Positions 53,632 through 63,996 of a stretch of DNA of 64,000 nucleotides are shown in pieces. Origin of the DNA: Nakamurella aerolata (GTDB lineage Bacteria; Actinomycetota; Actinomycetes; Mycobacteriales; Nakamurellaceae); NCBI RefSeq assembly GCF_013002705.1, contig NZ_JABEND010000007.1, forward strand, positions 1 through 64,000. The letters are read 5' to 3'. The notes under the pieces were generated by a model. That model saw only the letters and a program-made list of their open reading frames with translations. It was not told the origin of the DNA and did no database searches. Position 1 is the stretch's first letter, and the number at the start of each line of letters is the position of its first letter. The position numbers were made by a program, and so were the translations under genes.

Positions 53632-56262
53632 TCAGGGCGCTCTGGACGCCCTGAGCACCGCGCCGCGTCGGGTTTCGGTGAGCCGGCCGTCGACGACCCC
53701 GACGGCGATGTCCCCGTCAATGTCGGTGCGCAGCACCGCATTCGTGCCAACGTCCGCCAACCGTCTCAGCAGCGCGGGTGCCGGGTGCCCGTAATCGTTC
53801 TGCTGGCCGACGCCGATCATCGCGACCCTCGGCCGCACTGCCGCCAGAAATTCCGGCAGGTCTTTCGCCGAACCGTGGTGCGGCACCTTCAAGACCTCGG
53901 CACGCAACTGCTCCGGCCGGCGCAGCAGGACGCGCTGCGCCTCCGGCTCGATGTCGCCGGACAACAGGATCCGCACACCGGCCCGCTCGACCCGCAACAC
54001 CACCGAGTCGTTGTTCGGGTCTGAGTCGGTGCCGTGGAACGCTTTTGCCGGTCCGAGCACCTGTACAGACAGCCCGCCGGATGCCCAGCTGGTCCCGGAG
54101 TTGGCGGCCAGCAACGGGATGCCGCGGGACCGCGCCGTTGCCGCCAGCCTGGCGAAGTCGGCGGGCGGGTCACGCTGCGGCCCCACGGCGATGCCACCGA
54201 CCGAGCGGCCACCGAGCGCTCCCGCCAGCCCGCCGACATGGTCGGCATGCAGGTGGGTGAGCACCAGCAGTGCGATGGTGCCCACTCCCAACGCTTCAAG
54301 GCAGGCGTCCACCAGCATCGGATCCGGCCCAGCGTCAACCAGCACAACGGTGCCGGGTTGGTCGGTGGACAGCACGAACGCATCGCCCTGGCCCACCTCG
54401 CAGCCGACCGCCAGCCAGCCTGGTGGGGGCCAACCCAGCGGCGGTAGCGCCTGTACCGGCGCTAGTACCAGCAGCGCACCTGCCACCGCAGTAAAGGCAA
54501 GCATCCGAAACCTGCGGTGGCGCAACGCGAACACGGTCAACACCGTGACGACGGCAAGCACCAGCGCACCCGTCAGGGTTCCTGGCCACGCCACCGTCGC
54601 CTGCGGCAGCCGGGCGAGCCGGTGCGCCACGGTGGCGATCCAGCCGAGAAACGGCTCGCTCGCCTGCGCCAGCCACCAGCCTCCGGTCGGCCAGCACGCA
54701 CCGACCAGTCCGGACAGCAGGCCGAGAACCAGAGCGATCGGCACGGCAGGAGCGACCGCTATGTTGGCGGGCACGCTGGCCAGCGACACCGCGTCTGACA
54801 ACAGCACGATCAGCGGCATGGTGGCCAGTCCGGCCGCCACCGGGATGACCAGCAGCGATGCCCAGCCCAGCGGAAACCCGCTGCGCTGCAGCGCTTTGAT
54901 CCACGCCGGCGCGCACAACACCAAGCCCGCTGTGGCCGCGACCGACAGCGCGAATCCGATGCTCACCGCCAATTCCGGCTCGACCAGCAGCAGTCCGGCG
55001 GCCGCCCCGCACAGGGCCGGCAGCGCCGTCCGCGATCGTCCCATCAGCATGGCGGCAATGCCGACCGCACCCATCACCGCGGCCCGCAGCACCGACGGTT
55101 GCGGACCGACCAGCACCACCAGCCCGAGCAGTACAACGCCGCCGCCGACCGCCGCAACGCGCAGTCCGAGGGTGCGACGCAGCAGCAGCACGGTCAGGCC
55201 GCAGACCAGCGCGAAATGCGAGCCGGACACCGCGAGCAGGTGGGTGAGGCCGGTGGACTTGGCATCGGCGTCGAGCCGGTCGTCGATGCGGCTGGTGTCA
55301 CCGACCACCAGCCCGGGAAGCAGGGCGCCGGCGTCGCCGCCCATCCGCTCGGCGTAGTCGGCGATGGCCGTACGCACCGATCCCGCGGCGCGTTGCCACC
55401 ACGGTCCCGCGGACAGCAGCGTCGGCTCGCCCATTGCCCGCACCTGCACCCCAGGAACGGCCGGGAAGTCGTCCGGCCCGGTGGTTCCCCGGACCCGGAC
55501 GACGGTGCCGGGCGTCAGCGTCGCCCACGCCGTACCGCTGCCGAGCACCGATACCGAAAGTTCGCTCTCCCACTCACTTCCGGCCGCTGCGGCGGTCAGC
55601 GCGCGGGCCGGCACCCGATAACGTTGTTGCGCGCTGGCCGTGCCGGCCTGCGGCTCGGAGTCCGATCCGAAGCTGCTGCGCAGCGCGATCGGCGGACCGG
55701 TCACCCTGACGGTGAGCACGGCGCTGCCACCGTGTGCCGCTGTGGTTGTCAGCGGATCGTCCGCCGCCGCGGTGACGGTGAGCCCGCCGACCGCAAGGCC
55801 CGCCGCTACGCCGGCGAACAGCACTCGGACGCCGGGTTCCCAGCCCCATCCCGACAACCACCGCCGCCGCGCCTGCGATGGCAACTGCGACCGTGACTGT
55901 GACTGTGACTGTGACCGTGACTGTGACTGCCCCGGCTGGTCACCTCGCCGCCGCTGCGGCTGTCGCTCGCGCCGATCCGACCACGCCGGCCGCTCACGCC
56001 GATCCGACCGCGCCGGTCGCTCGGGCTGATCCGGCCGCAACCGTCGCGACCCAGCCGATGGCCGGCGGCGGGACGACGCCACCCACAACACGAGAGTCAG
56101 CAGCACACACCCGGCGGCCAGAGCTGGGCCTTGGCTGCGCCACCATTGCGGTCCGGCGACGAGCGCCGTCGCGGTGCCAGACCACACTCCCGCGAGCAGG
56201 CCGGCCAGGCGCAGATCCAGTGGGGCGACGACTTCTTCGGAGAGCCAACGGCGGCTGCTCAC
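53632..56262 (-). CDS. comEC: ComEC/Rec2 DNA uptake channel
   Basis: ComEC is the inner-membrane channel for single-stranded DNA in natural transformation. The 876-residue protein has N-terminal hydrophobic segments, a low-complexity Arg/Ser/Gln-rich insertion at about 64-140, an OB-like region, and the competence domain with many helices (PGLVVGDTSRIDDRL, THLLAVSGSHFALVCGL). A C-terminal metallo-beta-lactamase domain has the metal motif THLHADHVGG near residue 670. All recognised parts are present, so it may be functional. It overlaps comEA by ATGA. Whether the host is transformable cannot be told; in many actinobacteria no pseudopilus genes are known beside comEC. Confidence 0.94.
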   Translation of the reverse strand: MSSRRWLSEEVVAPLDLRLAGLLAGVWSGTATALVAGPQWWRSQGPALAAGCVLLTLVLWVASSRRRPSAGSRRLRPDQPERPARSDRRERPAWSDRRERQPQRRRGDQPGQSQSRSQSQSQSRSQLPSQARRRWLSGWGWEPGVRVLFAGVAAGLAVGGLTVTAAADDPLTTTAAHGGSAVLTVRVTGPPIALRSSFGSDSEPQAGTASAQQRYRVPARALTAAAAGSEWESELSVSVLGSGTAWATLTPGTVVRVRGTTGPDDFPAVPGVQVRAMGEPTLLSAGPWWQRAAGSVRTAIADYAERMGGDAGALLPGLVVGDTSRIDDRLDADAKSTGLTHLLAVSGSHFALVCGLTVLLLRRTLGLRVAAVGGGVVLLGLVVLVGPQPSVLRAAVMGAVGIAAMLMGRSRTALPALCGAAAGLLLVEPELAVSIGFALSVAATAGLVLCAPAWIKALQRSGFPLGWASLLVIPVAAGLATMPLIVLLSDAVSLASVPANIAVAPAVPIALVLGLLSGLVGACWPTGGWWLAQASEPFLGWIATVAHRLARLPQATVAWPGTLTGALVLAVVTVLTVFALRHRRFRMLAFTAVAGALLVLAPVQALPPLGWPPPGWLAVGCEVGQGDAFVLSTDQPGTVVLVDAGPDPMLVDACLEALGVGTIALLVLTHLHADHVGGLAGALGGRSVGGIAVGPQRDPPADFARLAATARSRGIPLLAANSGTSWASGGLSVQVLGPAKAFHGTDSDPNNDSVVLRVERAGVRILLSGDIEPEAQRVLLRRPEQLRAEVLKVPHHGSAKDLPEFLAAVRPRVAMIGVGQQNDYGHPAPALLRRLADVGTNAVLRTDIDGDIAVGVVDGRLTETRRGAVLRASRAP
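55891..56040 (-). repeat. 6-bp and 27-bp tandem repeats in comEC
   Basis: A run of GTGACT/GTGACC hexamers covers about 55891-55929 and encodes alternating Ser-Gln and Ser-Arg. A 27-bp unit repeats at 55964, 55991 and 56018 (last one partial) and encodes ERPARSDRR-like nonapeptides. Both lie in the N-terminal low-complexity insertion. Confidence 0.8.
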
Positions 56263-57737
56263 GGGCCCGACCCGACGGTGACCAGTGGCTGCAGCTGCGC
56301 GAACCGCGCCGGTCCGATTCCGGTGACCTCCTGGAGCTGGTCGACCGAGGTGAACGCCCCGTTGGTCTGCCGCCAGGCGAGGATGTTCCCGGCCATCACA
56401 GGACCGACACCGGGAAGCTCCTCCAGCGCCGCCTGGTCGGCGGAGTTCAAATCGACTGGGACGCCGGCCTTTTCGACCCCAGGGCCGCCCGCCGAGTCGG
56501 TGGCTGCTGCCGCGCCGTTGGCCGGCGTCGGGCCATGCCCGGCGACACTCCCCCCGGCCGCCGCACCACCCACCACCACCGAGTCCCCGTCGCCGAGAAC
56601 CGCGGCCAGGTTGAGGCCGGTGATGTCGGCGCGATCGGTGACGCCGCCGGCGGCAGCGATGGCATCGGCTACCCGCGCGCCACTTGGCACCCGGACCAGG
56701 CCGGGACGCTTCACCAATCCGGTGACGGACACCGCCAGCTCGGCCAGTCCGGAAGGCGGGGGCCGGCCGGTGTCTGCACGCTGGGACGGCTGCTGGCCGG
56801 TGCCTGCGCGTTGCGCCGAGCCGGTGGCGGAGACTCCGGTGGCGCGGTTACCGGCGTCTGCAGGGCCCGCGCGTCCGGTAACACCGCCCGCTGCCGGTCC
56901 GGCGCGTCCGTCGGTCGCCGCCGGCATCTCGGTAGCGGCAACGGCGTCCGACACCGGCGCCATCGCGACCGGCTGTACCGGCCTTGGCACCGGACGGTCG
57001 CGCCAGACGCCGACGGCGGTCGCTACCGCAGCCAGCGCCGCGACCAGCAGCAACACCAATGCACCGCGACGCCCGGGGTCGACGCGGGCGTCGCGCAGCG
57101 GTTCCGGAACCCAGGTCTGCACCAATCGGTTCAGTCGAATGCGGCGGGGCCGGTGCCGGAGCGTGCCGTTTTCGTCCGCCGGCTCGGTCGTCTCGGCCAT
57201 GTCCGCCCCGGCGGCGGAGTCGTCCCCTTCAGCAGTGTCGGCCGCACCATCGCCGGCAGCCCATCCGCCGAGGTCGGACCGATCACCAACGTCTGGATCG
57301 GCATCGATGGCAACAGCCTCACCGGTGGCACCGGCGCCGGGAGCCGCGCCGACATCGGCGGCCGGATCACCAGCAGCACCCGAAGTACCGGAAAACCCGG
57401 CGCCGACTGGGATGTGGCGGTCGGCACGCAAATCGGCGGCCCGGTAGGGCTGCCCCGGCGCTGCGCCATGGAAACCGTCGACAGCGCCACGCTCGGCAGC
57501 GGTCAGATACTCGGCATCGGTCAGGTACGCGGCATCCGACAGGTACTCGGCAGCGGTCAGGTACTCGGCAGCGGTCGGGTGCCCGCTGTCCGCGCGGTGC
57601 CGGGCATCGTCCGCAGGCCAGTGAGGCCCCGGCGTCCAACCCGTCGCCGGATCGGTGACCGCGCCGAACCGTATCGGGCGCAGGCGTTCTCGGGCTGTCG
57701 CGCCGTCACCGGGCGCGGTCGAGCGATGCCGTGACAT
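56259..57737 (-). CDS. comEA: ComEA-like DNA-binding protein with long N-terminal extension
   Basis: ComEA binds double-stranded DNA outside the membrane for transformation. The 492-residue protein is much larger than typical (about 200-300). It has a cytoplasmic extension of about 220 residues containing a 6-residue Tyr/Leu/Thr/Ala/Glu repeat, then one membrane helix (about 225-245), a Gly/Ala/Thr linker, an SLBB domain (VTGLVKRPGLVRVPSGARVADAIAAAGG, about 330-390), and a helix-hairpin-helix pair (VDLNSADQAALEELPGVGPVMAGNILAWRQTNGAF, about 425-487). The ATG at 57737 is used. It is coupled to comEC. The gap 57738-57990 contains nothing recognised. Confidence 0.9.
   Translation of the reverse strand: MSRHRSTAPGDGATARERLRPIRFGAVTDPATGWTPGPHWPADDARHRADSGHPTAAEYLTAAEYLSDAAYLTDAEYLTAAERGAVDGFHGAAPGQPYRAADLRADRHIPVGAGFSGTSGAAGDPAADVGAAPGAGATGEAVAIDADPDVGDRSDLGGWAAGDGAADTAEGDDSAAGADMAETTEPADENGTLRHRPRRIRLNRLVQTWVPEPLRDARVDPGRRGALVLLLVAALAAVATAVGVWRDRPVPRPVQPVAMAPVSDAVAATEMPAATDGRAGPAAGGVTGRAGPADAGNRATGVSATGSAQRAGTGQQPSQRADTGRPPPSGLAELAVSVTGLVKRPGLVRVPSGARVADAIAAAGGVTDRADITGLNLAAVLGDGDSVVVGGAAAGGSVAGHGPTPANGAAAATDSAGGPGVEKAGVPVDLNSADQAALEELPGVGPVMAGNILAWRQTNGAFTSVDQLQEVTGIGPARFAQLQPLVTVGSGP
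57491..57580 (-). repeat. 18-bp tandem array, 5 units, in comEA
   Basis: Five 18-base units start at 57491, 57509, 57527, 57545 and 57563, with consensus near ACTCGGCAGCGGTCAGGT. They encode the hexapeptide TAAEYL and variants in the cytoplasmic extension of ComEA. Confidence 0.85.
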
Positions 57738-57990
57738 GCTCGCGACGGTAGGTGCGACACCACCAATCAGGCAGCTCACCGACCGAGAATGTGGATGGAT
57801 TCCGGCCCGGTGGACAACTCATCCACATCCGGACGCATCCAGGGCACCGCTAAGGCACGGCCAGACACATCAGGGCGCATCCGAACCCACCAGGGCTACC
57901 GCAACAGCACACCCATCCACAATCCGCCGGCGCAACCTTTCGCCGGACCGGCCGTCGCGCCACGGGTGAAAACCGCTGCACCACACCGGC

Positions 57991-58650
57991 TCAGACGCCG
58001 GCCACCTCGTCCTCACCGCCGGGCAGCACCACGCTGGACAGCCCGGCGTTGTAGGAGTGCAGCCGCCACCCCGACCGCGACACGGTGGTCTCCGCGCGAT
58101 GCAGCACCACCCAGTGGCAGTTGCTCACCCCGGTGAACACCTCCATCTGATCCTTCGGCAGATCGAGCAGATGCGCTGTCAGCCCAAGGATCAGCCCGCC
58201 GTGCGCCACCAGCAGGGCCCGGTCGGCGCCGGTCTCGTCCAGCTCGTGCACCACCTGCACCGCTCGGCTCGCCACCTGCATTCGGGACTCCCCGCCGGGC
58301 GGCGCGAACTCGGCGTTGGACGAGCGCCACTGTTCCCACAGACCGGGCCAACCGTCGATCACCTCGTCGCGGGTCAGGCCTTCCCACTCCCCCAGCAAGG
58401 TCTCCCGCAGCCGCGGGTCCACCTGTACCGGCAGCCCGGCCAGCGCGGCCACCGGCTCAGCGGTCTGCACCGCGCGGGACAGGTCGGAGGACACGATCAC
58501 GTCCGGTTGCAGCGCCGCCACCGACGGCGCCGCCGCCTGCGCCTGGGCCAGCCCGCTCTCGTTCAGCGGCACGTCTTGGTGCCCCTGCATGCGAAGCGTT
58601 GCGTTCCAATCGGTTTCGCCGTGGCGCAGCAGAATCACGTGCTGCAGCAT
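57991..58650 (-). CDS. gpgP: histidine phosphatase, probable glucosyl-3-phosphoglycerate phosphatase
   Basis: This 219-residue histidine acid phosphatase of the phosphoglycerate-mutase fold has the phosphate pocket ILLRHGETDWN (catalytic His in RHG), SSDLSRAVQTAEP, the Glu region LRETLLGEWEG, and the second His in LLVAHGGLILGLTAHLL. In mycobacteria the gene at this position (Rv2419c, GpgP) dephosphorylates glucosyl-3-phosphoglycerate in methylglucose lipopolysaccharide synthesis. The symbol is given on family and synteny, so the exact substrate is an inference. Its ATG overlaps the rsfS stop by 1 base. Confidence 0.82.
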   Translation of the reverse strand: MLQHVILLRHGETDWNATLRMQGHQDVPLNESGLAQAQAAAPSVAALQPDVIVSSDLSRAVQTAEPVAALAGLPVQVDPRLRETLLGEWEGLTRDEVIDGWPGLWEQWRSSNAEFAPPGGESRMQVASRAVQVVHELDETGADRALLVAHGGLILGLTAHLLDLPKDQMEVFTGVSNCHWVVLHRAETTVSRSGWRLHSYNAGLSSVVLPGGEDEVAGV

Positions 58651-59183
58651 CAGCGTTCGGGCTCCGGTTCACCGTCCGCGCGCAGGTCGCCGCCATCAGG
58701 GTCGGCCTCGTCCGCGCCGGTGGACCCATCGCTGGACTCGCCGGGGGACCCACCGCTGGACCCGCCGGCCGGTGCAGGTGCGGTTCCGTTTTCCGCTGCC
58801 GTACCTGCCGCATGGTCCGCCGCGTCGGCGTCGGTGAAAGGAATCGCCGGGCAGTCTTTCCACAACCGGTCGAGCGCGTAGTACACCCGCTCCTCGGCGT
58901 GCTGAATGTGCACCACCACGTCGACAAAGTCCAGCAACACCCAGCGGCCGTCGCGCTCGCCCTCGCGCCGCACCGGCTTGTGGCCGGCTTCCCGCATCTT
59001 CTCCTCCACCGCGTCGACGATGGCGCCGATCTGCCGGTCGCTGCCGCCGGTCACCACCACGAAGCAGTCGGTGATGGCCAGCCGGTCGGACACGTCGATG
59101 ATGGTGATGTCGGTGGCGAGCTTGTCGGCCGCGGCCTGCGCCGCGATCGTCGCCATGGCGACAGCTTGGTCGGTAGCGGTCAC
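58650..59183 (-). CDS. rsfS: ribosome silencing factor RsfS
   Basis: RsfS binds ribosomal protein L14 and blocks subunit joining in starved cells. The core is typical: [54 protein letters not shown], then [32 protein letters not shown]. The 177-residue protein carries a disordered tail of about 50 residues rich in Gly, Ser, Asp and Glu. The GTG at 59183 overlaps the nadD stop by GTGA and has AGAGGAAG upstream, which decides the start. The frame runs much further up but that part overlaps nadD. Confidence 0.95.
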   Translation of the reverse strand: MTATDQAVAMATIAAQAAADKLATDITIIDVSDRLAITDCFVVVTGGSDRQIGAIVDAVEEKMREAGHKPVRREGERDGRWVLLDFVDVVVHIQHAEERVYYALDRLWKDCPAIPFTDADAADHAAGTAAENGTAPAPAGGSSGGSPGESSDGSTGADEADPDGGDLRADGEPEPER

Positions 59184-59839
59184 GTTGCTTCCTCTGTTCG
59201 GGTCGGGTCGGTGGCTGGGTCGGCGGACGCGGGTTGGTTGGACAAGTCTTGGTAGAGGCCGTGTTTGGCGATGTACTGGACGACGCCGTCCGGTACCAGG
59301 TACCACACAGGTTCGCCCCGGCTGACCCGTTCCCGGCAGTCGGTCGACGAGATGGCCATCGCCGGCACGTTGATCAGCGTCACGGCGTCCTTGGGCAGAT
59401 CGCCGTTGTCCAGCACGTAGCCAGGCCGGGTCACGCCGATCATGTGGGCCAGCGACAGGATCTGGTCGACGTCCTTCCACGACATGATCTTCGCCAGTGC
59501 GTCGGCGCCGGTGATGAAGAACAGTTGCGCCTCCGGGTCGGCGGCGTGCAGATCGGTGAGGGTGTCGCGGGTGTAGGTGGGCCCTGGCCGGTCGATGTCG
59601 ACCCGGCTGACGTTGAATCGCGGGTTCGCCGCGGTGGCGATCACCGTCATCAGGTAACGGTGTTCGGCCGGCAGCACGTTCTCGTCGGCTTTCTGCCACG
59701 GCTGCCCGGTGGGGACGAACACCACCTCGTCGAGGTGGAAGCGGTCGGCGACCTCCGAGGCGGCCACCAGGTGGCCGTGGTGAATAGGGTCGAAGGTGCC
59801 GCCCATCACCCCGACCCTGCGCTGCTTCGGCGCGCTCAC
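59180..59839 (-). CDS. nadD: nicotinate-nucleotide adenylyltransferase
   Basis: NadD adenylates nicotinate mononucleotide in NAD synthesis. The 219-residue protein has the nucleotidyltransferase motif [12 protein letters not shown] at the start and [10 protein letters not shown] (ISSTxIR variant) near the end, with [21 protein letters not shown] between them. About 20 disordered residues close the protein. The GTG start overlaps the proA stop by 4 bases. nadD-rsfS-gpgP is a conserved actinobacterial run. Confidence 0.96.
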   Translation of the reverse strand: MSAPKQRRVGVMGGTFDPIHHGHLVAASEVADRFHLDEVVFVPTGQPWQKADENVLPAEHRYLMTVIATAANPRFNVSRVDIDRPGPTYTRDTLTDLHAADPEAQLFFITGADALAKIMSWKDVDQILSLAHMIGVTRPGYVLDNGDLPKDAVTLINVPAMAISSTDCRERVSRGEPVWYLVPDGVVQYIAKHGLYQDLSNQPASADPATDPTRTEEAT

Positions 59840-61173
59840 GACCGGTCCCTGGTCTGGCCGGTACCGGTCAGCACGTACTTGCTGCTGGTCAGCTCCCCAA
59901 GGCCCATCGGGCCGCGGGCGTGCAGCTTCTGAGTAGAGATGCCGATCTCGGCGCCGAAGCCGAACTCGCCGCCGTCGGTGAAGGCTGTCGAGGCGTTGAC
60001 GATCACTGCGGCAGCGTCCACTTCGGTGGTGAACGTGGTTGCGGCGTCGAGGTTTTCGGTGACGATCGCTTCGGTGTGGCCGGTGCCGTGGGCGTTGATG
60101 TGCGCCACCGCAGCCGGCAGGTCGTCCACCACCGCGACCGCAAGGTCGAGCGAGAGGTACTCGGTGTCGAAGTCGGCGGGTTGGGCCGGCACCACGGCGC
60201 CCCCGGCGTCAACGGTTTCCAGGGCGGCAAGGGCCGTCGGGTCGGCGTGCAGCGTCACCCCTTCGGCGTGCAGCGCGGCCGCCACTTCCGGCAGCAGGTC
60301 GCCGACCCGATCACGGTGCACCAGCAGGGTTTCCGCGGCGTTGCACACCGACGGCCTGCGGGTCTTGGAGTTCACCACGATGGCAACGGCCTTGGCCGGG
60401 TCGGCCGAGGCGTCCAGATACACGTGGCAGTTCCCCACCCCGGTTTCCAGCACCGGAACGGTGGAGCCGTTCACCACCGCGTTGATCAGCCCGGCCCCGC
60501 CGCGCGGGATGATCACGTCAACCAGTCCGCGGGCCGTCATCAGATGGCGGACGCTGTCCCGGTCGGTACCTGGCACCAGCTGAACGAAATTCTCCGGGAG
60601 TCCGGCGGCGCCACCGGCCCGGTGCAGCACTCCGACCAGTGCGGTGTTCGATCGAATGGCGGAGGCAGATCCCCGCAGCAGCACCGCATTACCCGAGGCA
60701 ACGGCGATGGCGGTGGCATCGACGGTCACGTTCGGCCTGGCCTCGTACACCATCGCCAGCACTCCGAGCGGCACCCGCACCTGGCTCAACCGCAGCCCGT
60801 TGGGAAGCACCGTGCCGCGCAGCACCTGACCCACCGGATCGGGCAGGGTAGCGACCTGGCGCACCGCGGCAGCGACCGCCTCGATCCGCTGCGGAGTCAG
60901 CGTCAACCGGTCGAGCAGCGCCTCACCCATGCCCGCGGCGCGGCCGGCAGCGACGTCGCCGGCGTTGGCGTCCAGCAGGTCGTCGGTCGCGCCGACCACC
61001 GCATCGGCCATGGCGTGCAACGCTTCCCGCTTGACGGCGGTGGTCAGCCCGGCCAGCGCTCTGGCCGCCGGACGGGCCCGCCTCGCGGTGTCCAGCACCT
61101 GCTCGCGGCTGGCCGCGCCGGTGGCCGGTTCGGTGGATTCGGCGAGATCTGATGTGAGGGTCACCTGTGTCAC
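59836..61173 (-). CDS. proA: gamma-glutamyl phosphate reductase
   Basis: ProA reduces gamma-glutamyl phosphate to glutamate-5-semialdehyde in proline synthesis. The 445-residue aldehyde-dehydrogenase-fold protein has [51 protein letters not shown], the catalytic Cys in [15 protein letters not shown], and [17 protein letters not shown] at the C-terminus. It overlaps proB upstream and nadD downstream by GTGA, so the four-base couplings extend through this whole operon. Confidence 0.97.
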   Translation of the reverse strand: MTQVTLTSDLAESTEPATGAASREQVLDTARRARPAARALAGLTTAVKREALHAMADAVVGATDDLLDANAGDVAAGRAAGMGEALLDRLTLTPQRIEAVAAAVRQVATLPDPVGQVLRGTVLPNGLRLSQVRVPLGVLAMVYEARPNVTVDATAIAVASGNAVLLRGSASAIRSNTALVGVLHRAGGAAGLPENFVQLVPGTDRDSVRHLMTARGLVDVIIPRGGAGLINAVVNGSTVPVLETGVGNCHVYLDASADPAKAVAIVVNSKTRRPSVCNAAETLLVHRDRVGDLLPEVAAALHAEGVTLHADPTALAALETVDAGGAVVPAQPADFDTEYLSLDLAVAVVDDLPAAVAHINAHGTGHTEAIVTENLDAATTFTTEVDAAAVIVNASTAFTDGGEFGFGAEIGISTQKLHARGPMGLGELTSSKYVLTGTGQTRDRS

Positions 61174-62318
61174 CGTGCTCCCTGGGTGATCGGTTGGCTG
61201 GTCCGCGAGATCAGGACGACGTCGTCGGCGTGCACCACCGGCCGGCGGCGGTTGGCCGGCAGATCGCCGAGCCGGTGGCCGATGATGCCCGGCAGCTCAG
61301 TAGCGTCGTAGGAGACAAAGCCGCGGCCGATCACGGTACCGTCCGGATCGGTCAGGTCGACCACATCACCGGATTCGAAATCGCCGCGGATGCCGCTGAT
61401 CCCCGCCGGCAGCAACGACTTTCGGCGCCCGGCGACGGCCGCCACCGCCCCACCGTCCAGTTCAAGGGCACCGTGCGGCTGCGCTGCGTAGCGCAACCAC
61501 AGCAGCCGGGTCCCGGTGCGCCGCCCGGCGGCGGCGAAGGCGGTCCCGACCGCCGGGCCTTGGCCGGCCGCCAGCGCGGCCGCGGCCTGCTCGGCACCGG
61601 CCAGCAGTACCGGGATGCCGGCATTGGTGGCGGTGAGTGCCGCGGTCACCTTCGACGTCATGCCGCCGGTACCGACATCGCTGGAGCTGGCGTCGATACC
61701 GACACCGGCCAGATCTTCGGGGCCGGCGACCTCACCCACGGCGACCGCGTCCGGATCCCGCGGCGGCGCCGAGTACAGCGCGTCGACGTCGGACAGCAGC
61801 ACCAGCGCGTCGGCGCGGACCACGTGGGCCACCAGCGCGGCGAGCCGGTCGTTGTCACCGAACTTGATTTCCGCGGTGGCGACGGTGTCGTTCTCGTTCA
61901 CCACCGGGACAACCCCGAGGGTCAACAGCTTGTCGAACGTCCGTTGGGCGTTGCGGTAGTGGGACCGGCGCACCACGTCGTCGGAGGTGAGCAGCACCTG
62001 CCCGAGCGTCAACCGGTGCCGCGCGAACGAGCCGGCATACCGCGCGACCAGTTGCTGCTGCCCCACCGACGCGGCTGCCTGCTGGGTCGCGAGATCCCTT
62101 GGGCGCCGGCGCAATCCGAGCGGCGCCAACCCCGCGGCGATCGCCCCGGACGACACCAGCACCACCTGGGTGCCGGACAACCGACGGGAGGCGACCGCGT
62201 CGACCAGGGCATCCAGCCGCGCCGGGTCCAGCCCGCCGGCGGCGGTGGTCAACGACGACGACCCGACCTTGACCACCAATCGGCGGGCGGCGCCGACCGC
62301 CTCTCTGGCCCGGCTCAC
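61170..62318 (-). CDS. proB: glutamate 5-kinase
   Basis: ProB phosphorylates glutamate for proline synthesis. The 382-residue protein has an amino acid kinase domain ([50 protein letters not shown]) and a C-terminal PUA domain (about 280-382). It lacks fused ProA. GTG start at 62318, 63 bases after the obgE stop, probably in the same transcript. Feedback inhibition by proline is known for the family. Confidence 0.97.
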   Translation of the reverse strand: MSRAREAVGAARRLVVKVGSSSLTTAAGGLDPARLDALVDAVASRRLSGTQVVLVSSGAIAAGLAPLGLRRRPRDLATQQAAASVGQQQLVARYAGSFARHRLTLGQVLLTSDDVVRRSHYRNAQRTFDKLLTLGVVPVVNENDTVATAEIKFGDNDRLAALVAHVVRADALVLLSDVDALYSAPPRDPDAVAVGEVAGPEDLAGVGIDASSSDVGTGGMTSKVTAALTATNAGIPVLLAGAEQAAAALAAGQGPAVGTAFAAAGRRTGTRLLWLRYAAQPHGALELDGGAVAAVAGRRKSLLPAGISGIRGDFESGDVVDLTDPDGTVIGRGFVSYDATELPGIIGHRLGDLPANRRRPVVHADDVVLISRTSQPITQGAR

Positions 62319-62381
62319 CGCCGATCACCGTCGCCGACCGAAACCCGTTGGCTGGAGAAGGGTCTCACCGAGTGCTCGCCG

Positions 62382-63905
62382 TCACCGTTCGGGCTCGCTG
62401 TCGCTCACCTGCGCCGTATCGGCGCCGCTGCCGTAGCTGTCGTCCCATTCGTGATCCTCCACCGGCAGCCCGCGGCGCAACCGGTGCATGGCTTTGCGCT
62501 CGGCCGCGCCCACCCGCTGGTTGTTGTGCAGCCGCTCGTCGGTGCCCCTGCTGCCCAGCGGCGTGCCGGCGGTGCCGTCGGAGGCATCGATACCCATCGG
62601 CGTCATCGGCTCGAAGTCGAAGGTGACATCGCCGATGGTGACGGCCGCACCCGGAACCGCGCCCTGCTTGGCCAGCTCGTCCTCGACGCCGAGCCGGTAC
62701 AGCCGATCCGCCAGGTAGCCAACGGCTTCCTCGTTGGTGAAGTCGGTCTGCCTGATCCAGCGTTCCGGTCGGGTACCCCTGACCACGAAGCCGCCGTCGA
62801 CCTCGGGATCGGGTCGCACCGTGAACTGCGCCTCGTCAACCGCCTTGGGCCGCACCACGATCCGGGCCGGCTGCGCGGCCGGACGCCGCTCCCGATCGGC
62901 CGCCACCAGCTCGGCCAGCGCAAATCGCAAGGGCCGCAACCCCTCGTGGGTGGCGGTGGACACCTCGAACACCGGGTAGCCGGCCGCTTCGAGGTCGGGA
63001 CGGACCAGCTCGGCCAGTTCCTTGGCCTCGGGCACGTCCATCTTGTTGAGCACCACCAGCCGCGGCTTGTCGGCCAGATCGCCGGCCAACGACGGGGTGT
63101 ACTGCGCCAGTTCACTTTCCAGCGCTTCGATGTCGCTGAGCGGGTCGCGCCCTGGTTCGTAGGTGGCGCAGTCGACCACATGGCACAACACCGAGCAACG
63201 TTCGATGTGCCGCAGGAACTCAAGGCCAAGCCCCTTGCCCTGGCTGGCGCCGGGGATCAGACCGGGGACGTCGGCGATGGTGAACGTCTCGTCGCCGGCC
63301 TCCACCACTCCCAGATTGGGCTGCAGGGTGGTGAACGGGTAGTCGGCGATCTTCGGCTTGGCGGCCGACAACACTGACACCAGCGACGATTTGCCGGCGC
63401 TGGGAAAGCCGACGAGACCGACGTCGGCGACCGACTTGAGCTCAAGGGTCAGCTCGGCGTTCTGGCCGGGCTCTCCCAACAGCGCGAACCCGGGGGCCTT
63501 GCGGGCCTTGGACGCCAGTGCGGCGTTGCCGAGACCGCCGCGACCACCGTGTGCGGCAACGTATTCGGTGCCGGCGCCGATCAGATCGGCCACCAGATGT
63601 CCGCCGGCGTCCAGCACCACGGTGCCGTCCGGCACCTTCAACACCAGATCGGCGCCGGCGGCGCCGTCCTTGTTGTCGCCCTGGCCGGGCTTGCCGCTGC
63701 CGGCCTTGGCGTGCGGGCGGAAGTGGAAGTCGAGCAGGGTGTGCACACCGGGGTCGACGCGCAGGATCACGTCGCCGCCGTTGCCGCCGTTGCCACCGTC
63801 CGGGCCGCCGAGCGGCTTGAACTTCTCCCGATGGACGCTGGCGCAGCCGCGACCACCATCACCGGCCTGCAGGTGCAGGACGGCGCGGTCAACGAATCTG
63901 GCCAT
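62382..63905 (-). CDS. obgE: GTPase Obg (ObgE/CgtA)
   Basis: Obg is a GTPase involved in 50S assembly and the stringent response. The 507-residue protein has the Gly-rich Obg fold ([32 protein letters not shown]), the G domain ([29 protein letters not shown]), and the OCT domain with PRFTNEEA-like [26 protein letters not shown] disordered acidic tail of about 45 residues ends the protein. rplU and rpmA normally precede it and should lie just beyond the right edge; a strong hairpin separates them. Confidence 0.98.
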   Translation of the reverse strand: MARFVDRAVLHLQAGDGGRGCASVHREKFKPLGGPDGGNGGNGGDVILRVDPGVHTLLDFHFRPHAKAGSGKPGQGDNKDGAAGADLVLKVPDGTVVLDAGGHLVADLIGAGTEYVAAHGGRGGLGNAALASKARKAPGFALLGEPGQNAELTLELKSVADVGLVGFPSAGKSSLVSVLSAAKPKIADYPFTTLQPNLGVVEAGDETFTIADVPGLIPGASQGKGLGLEFLRHIERCSVLCHVVDCATYEPGRDPLSDIEALESELAQYTPSLAGDLADKPRLVVLNKMDVPEAKELAELVRPDLEAAGYPVFEVSTATHEGLRPLRFALAELVAADRERRPAAQPARIVVRPKAVDEAQFTVRPDPEVDGGFVVRGTRPERWIRQTDFTNEEAVGYLADRLYRLGVEDELAKQGAVPGAAVTIGDVTFDFEPMTPMGIDASDGTAGTPLGSRGTDERLHNNQRVGAAERKAMHRLRRGLPVEDHEWDDSYGSGADTAQVSDSEPER

Positions 63906-63956
63906 CTGAGTTCCTTCGGTTGCCGGCAGCTGTTCAAGGTGCCGTGGCTGTCAACG

Positions 63957-63996
63957 CCAGCAGGGGCGGACCGGAGTTCCGGCCCGCCCCTGCTGG
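63957..63996 (-). terminator. hairpin upstream of obgE
   Basis: CCAGCAGGGGCGG pairs perfectly with CCGCCCCTGCTGG, with an inner CCGG/CCGG stem and a 4-base loop. It lies 52 bases before the obgE start, at the position where rpmA would end, and could terminate or attenuate an rplU-rpmA-obgE transcript. Confidence 0.8.

Noticed and set aside
61167-63377. A 736-codon plus-strand frame opposite proB and obgE
   Set aside because: Both minus-strand genes are unmistakable, and the plus frame has no family features.
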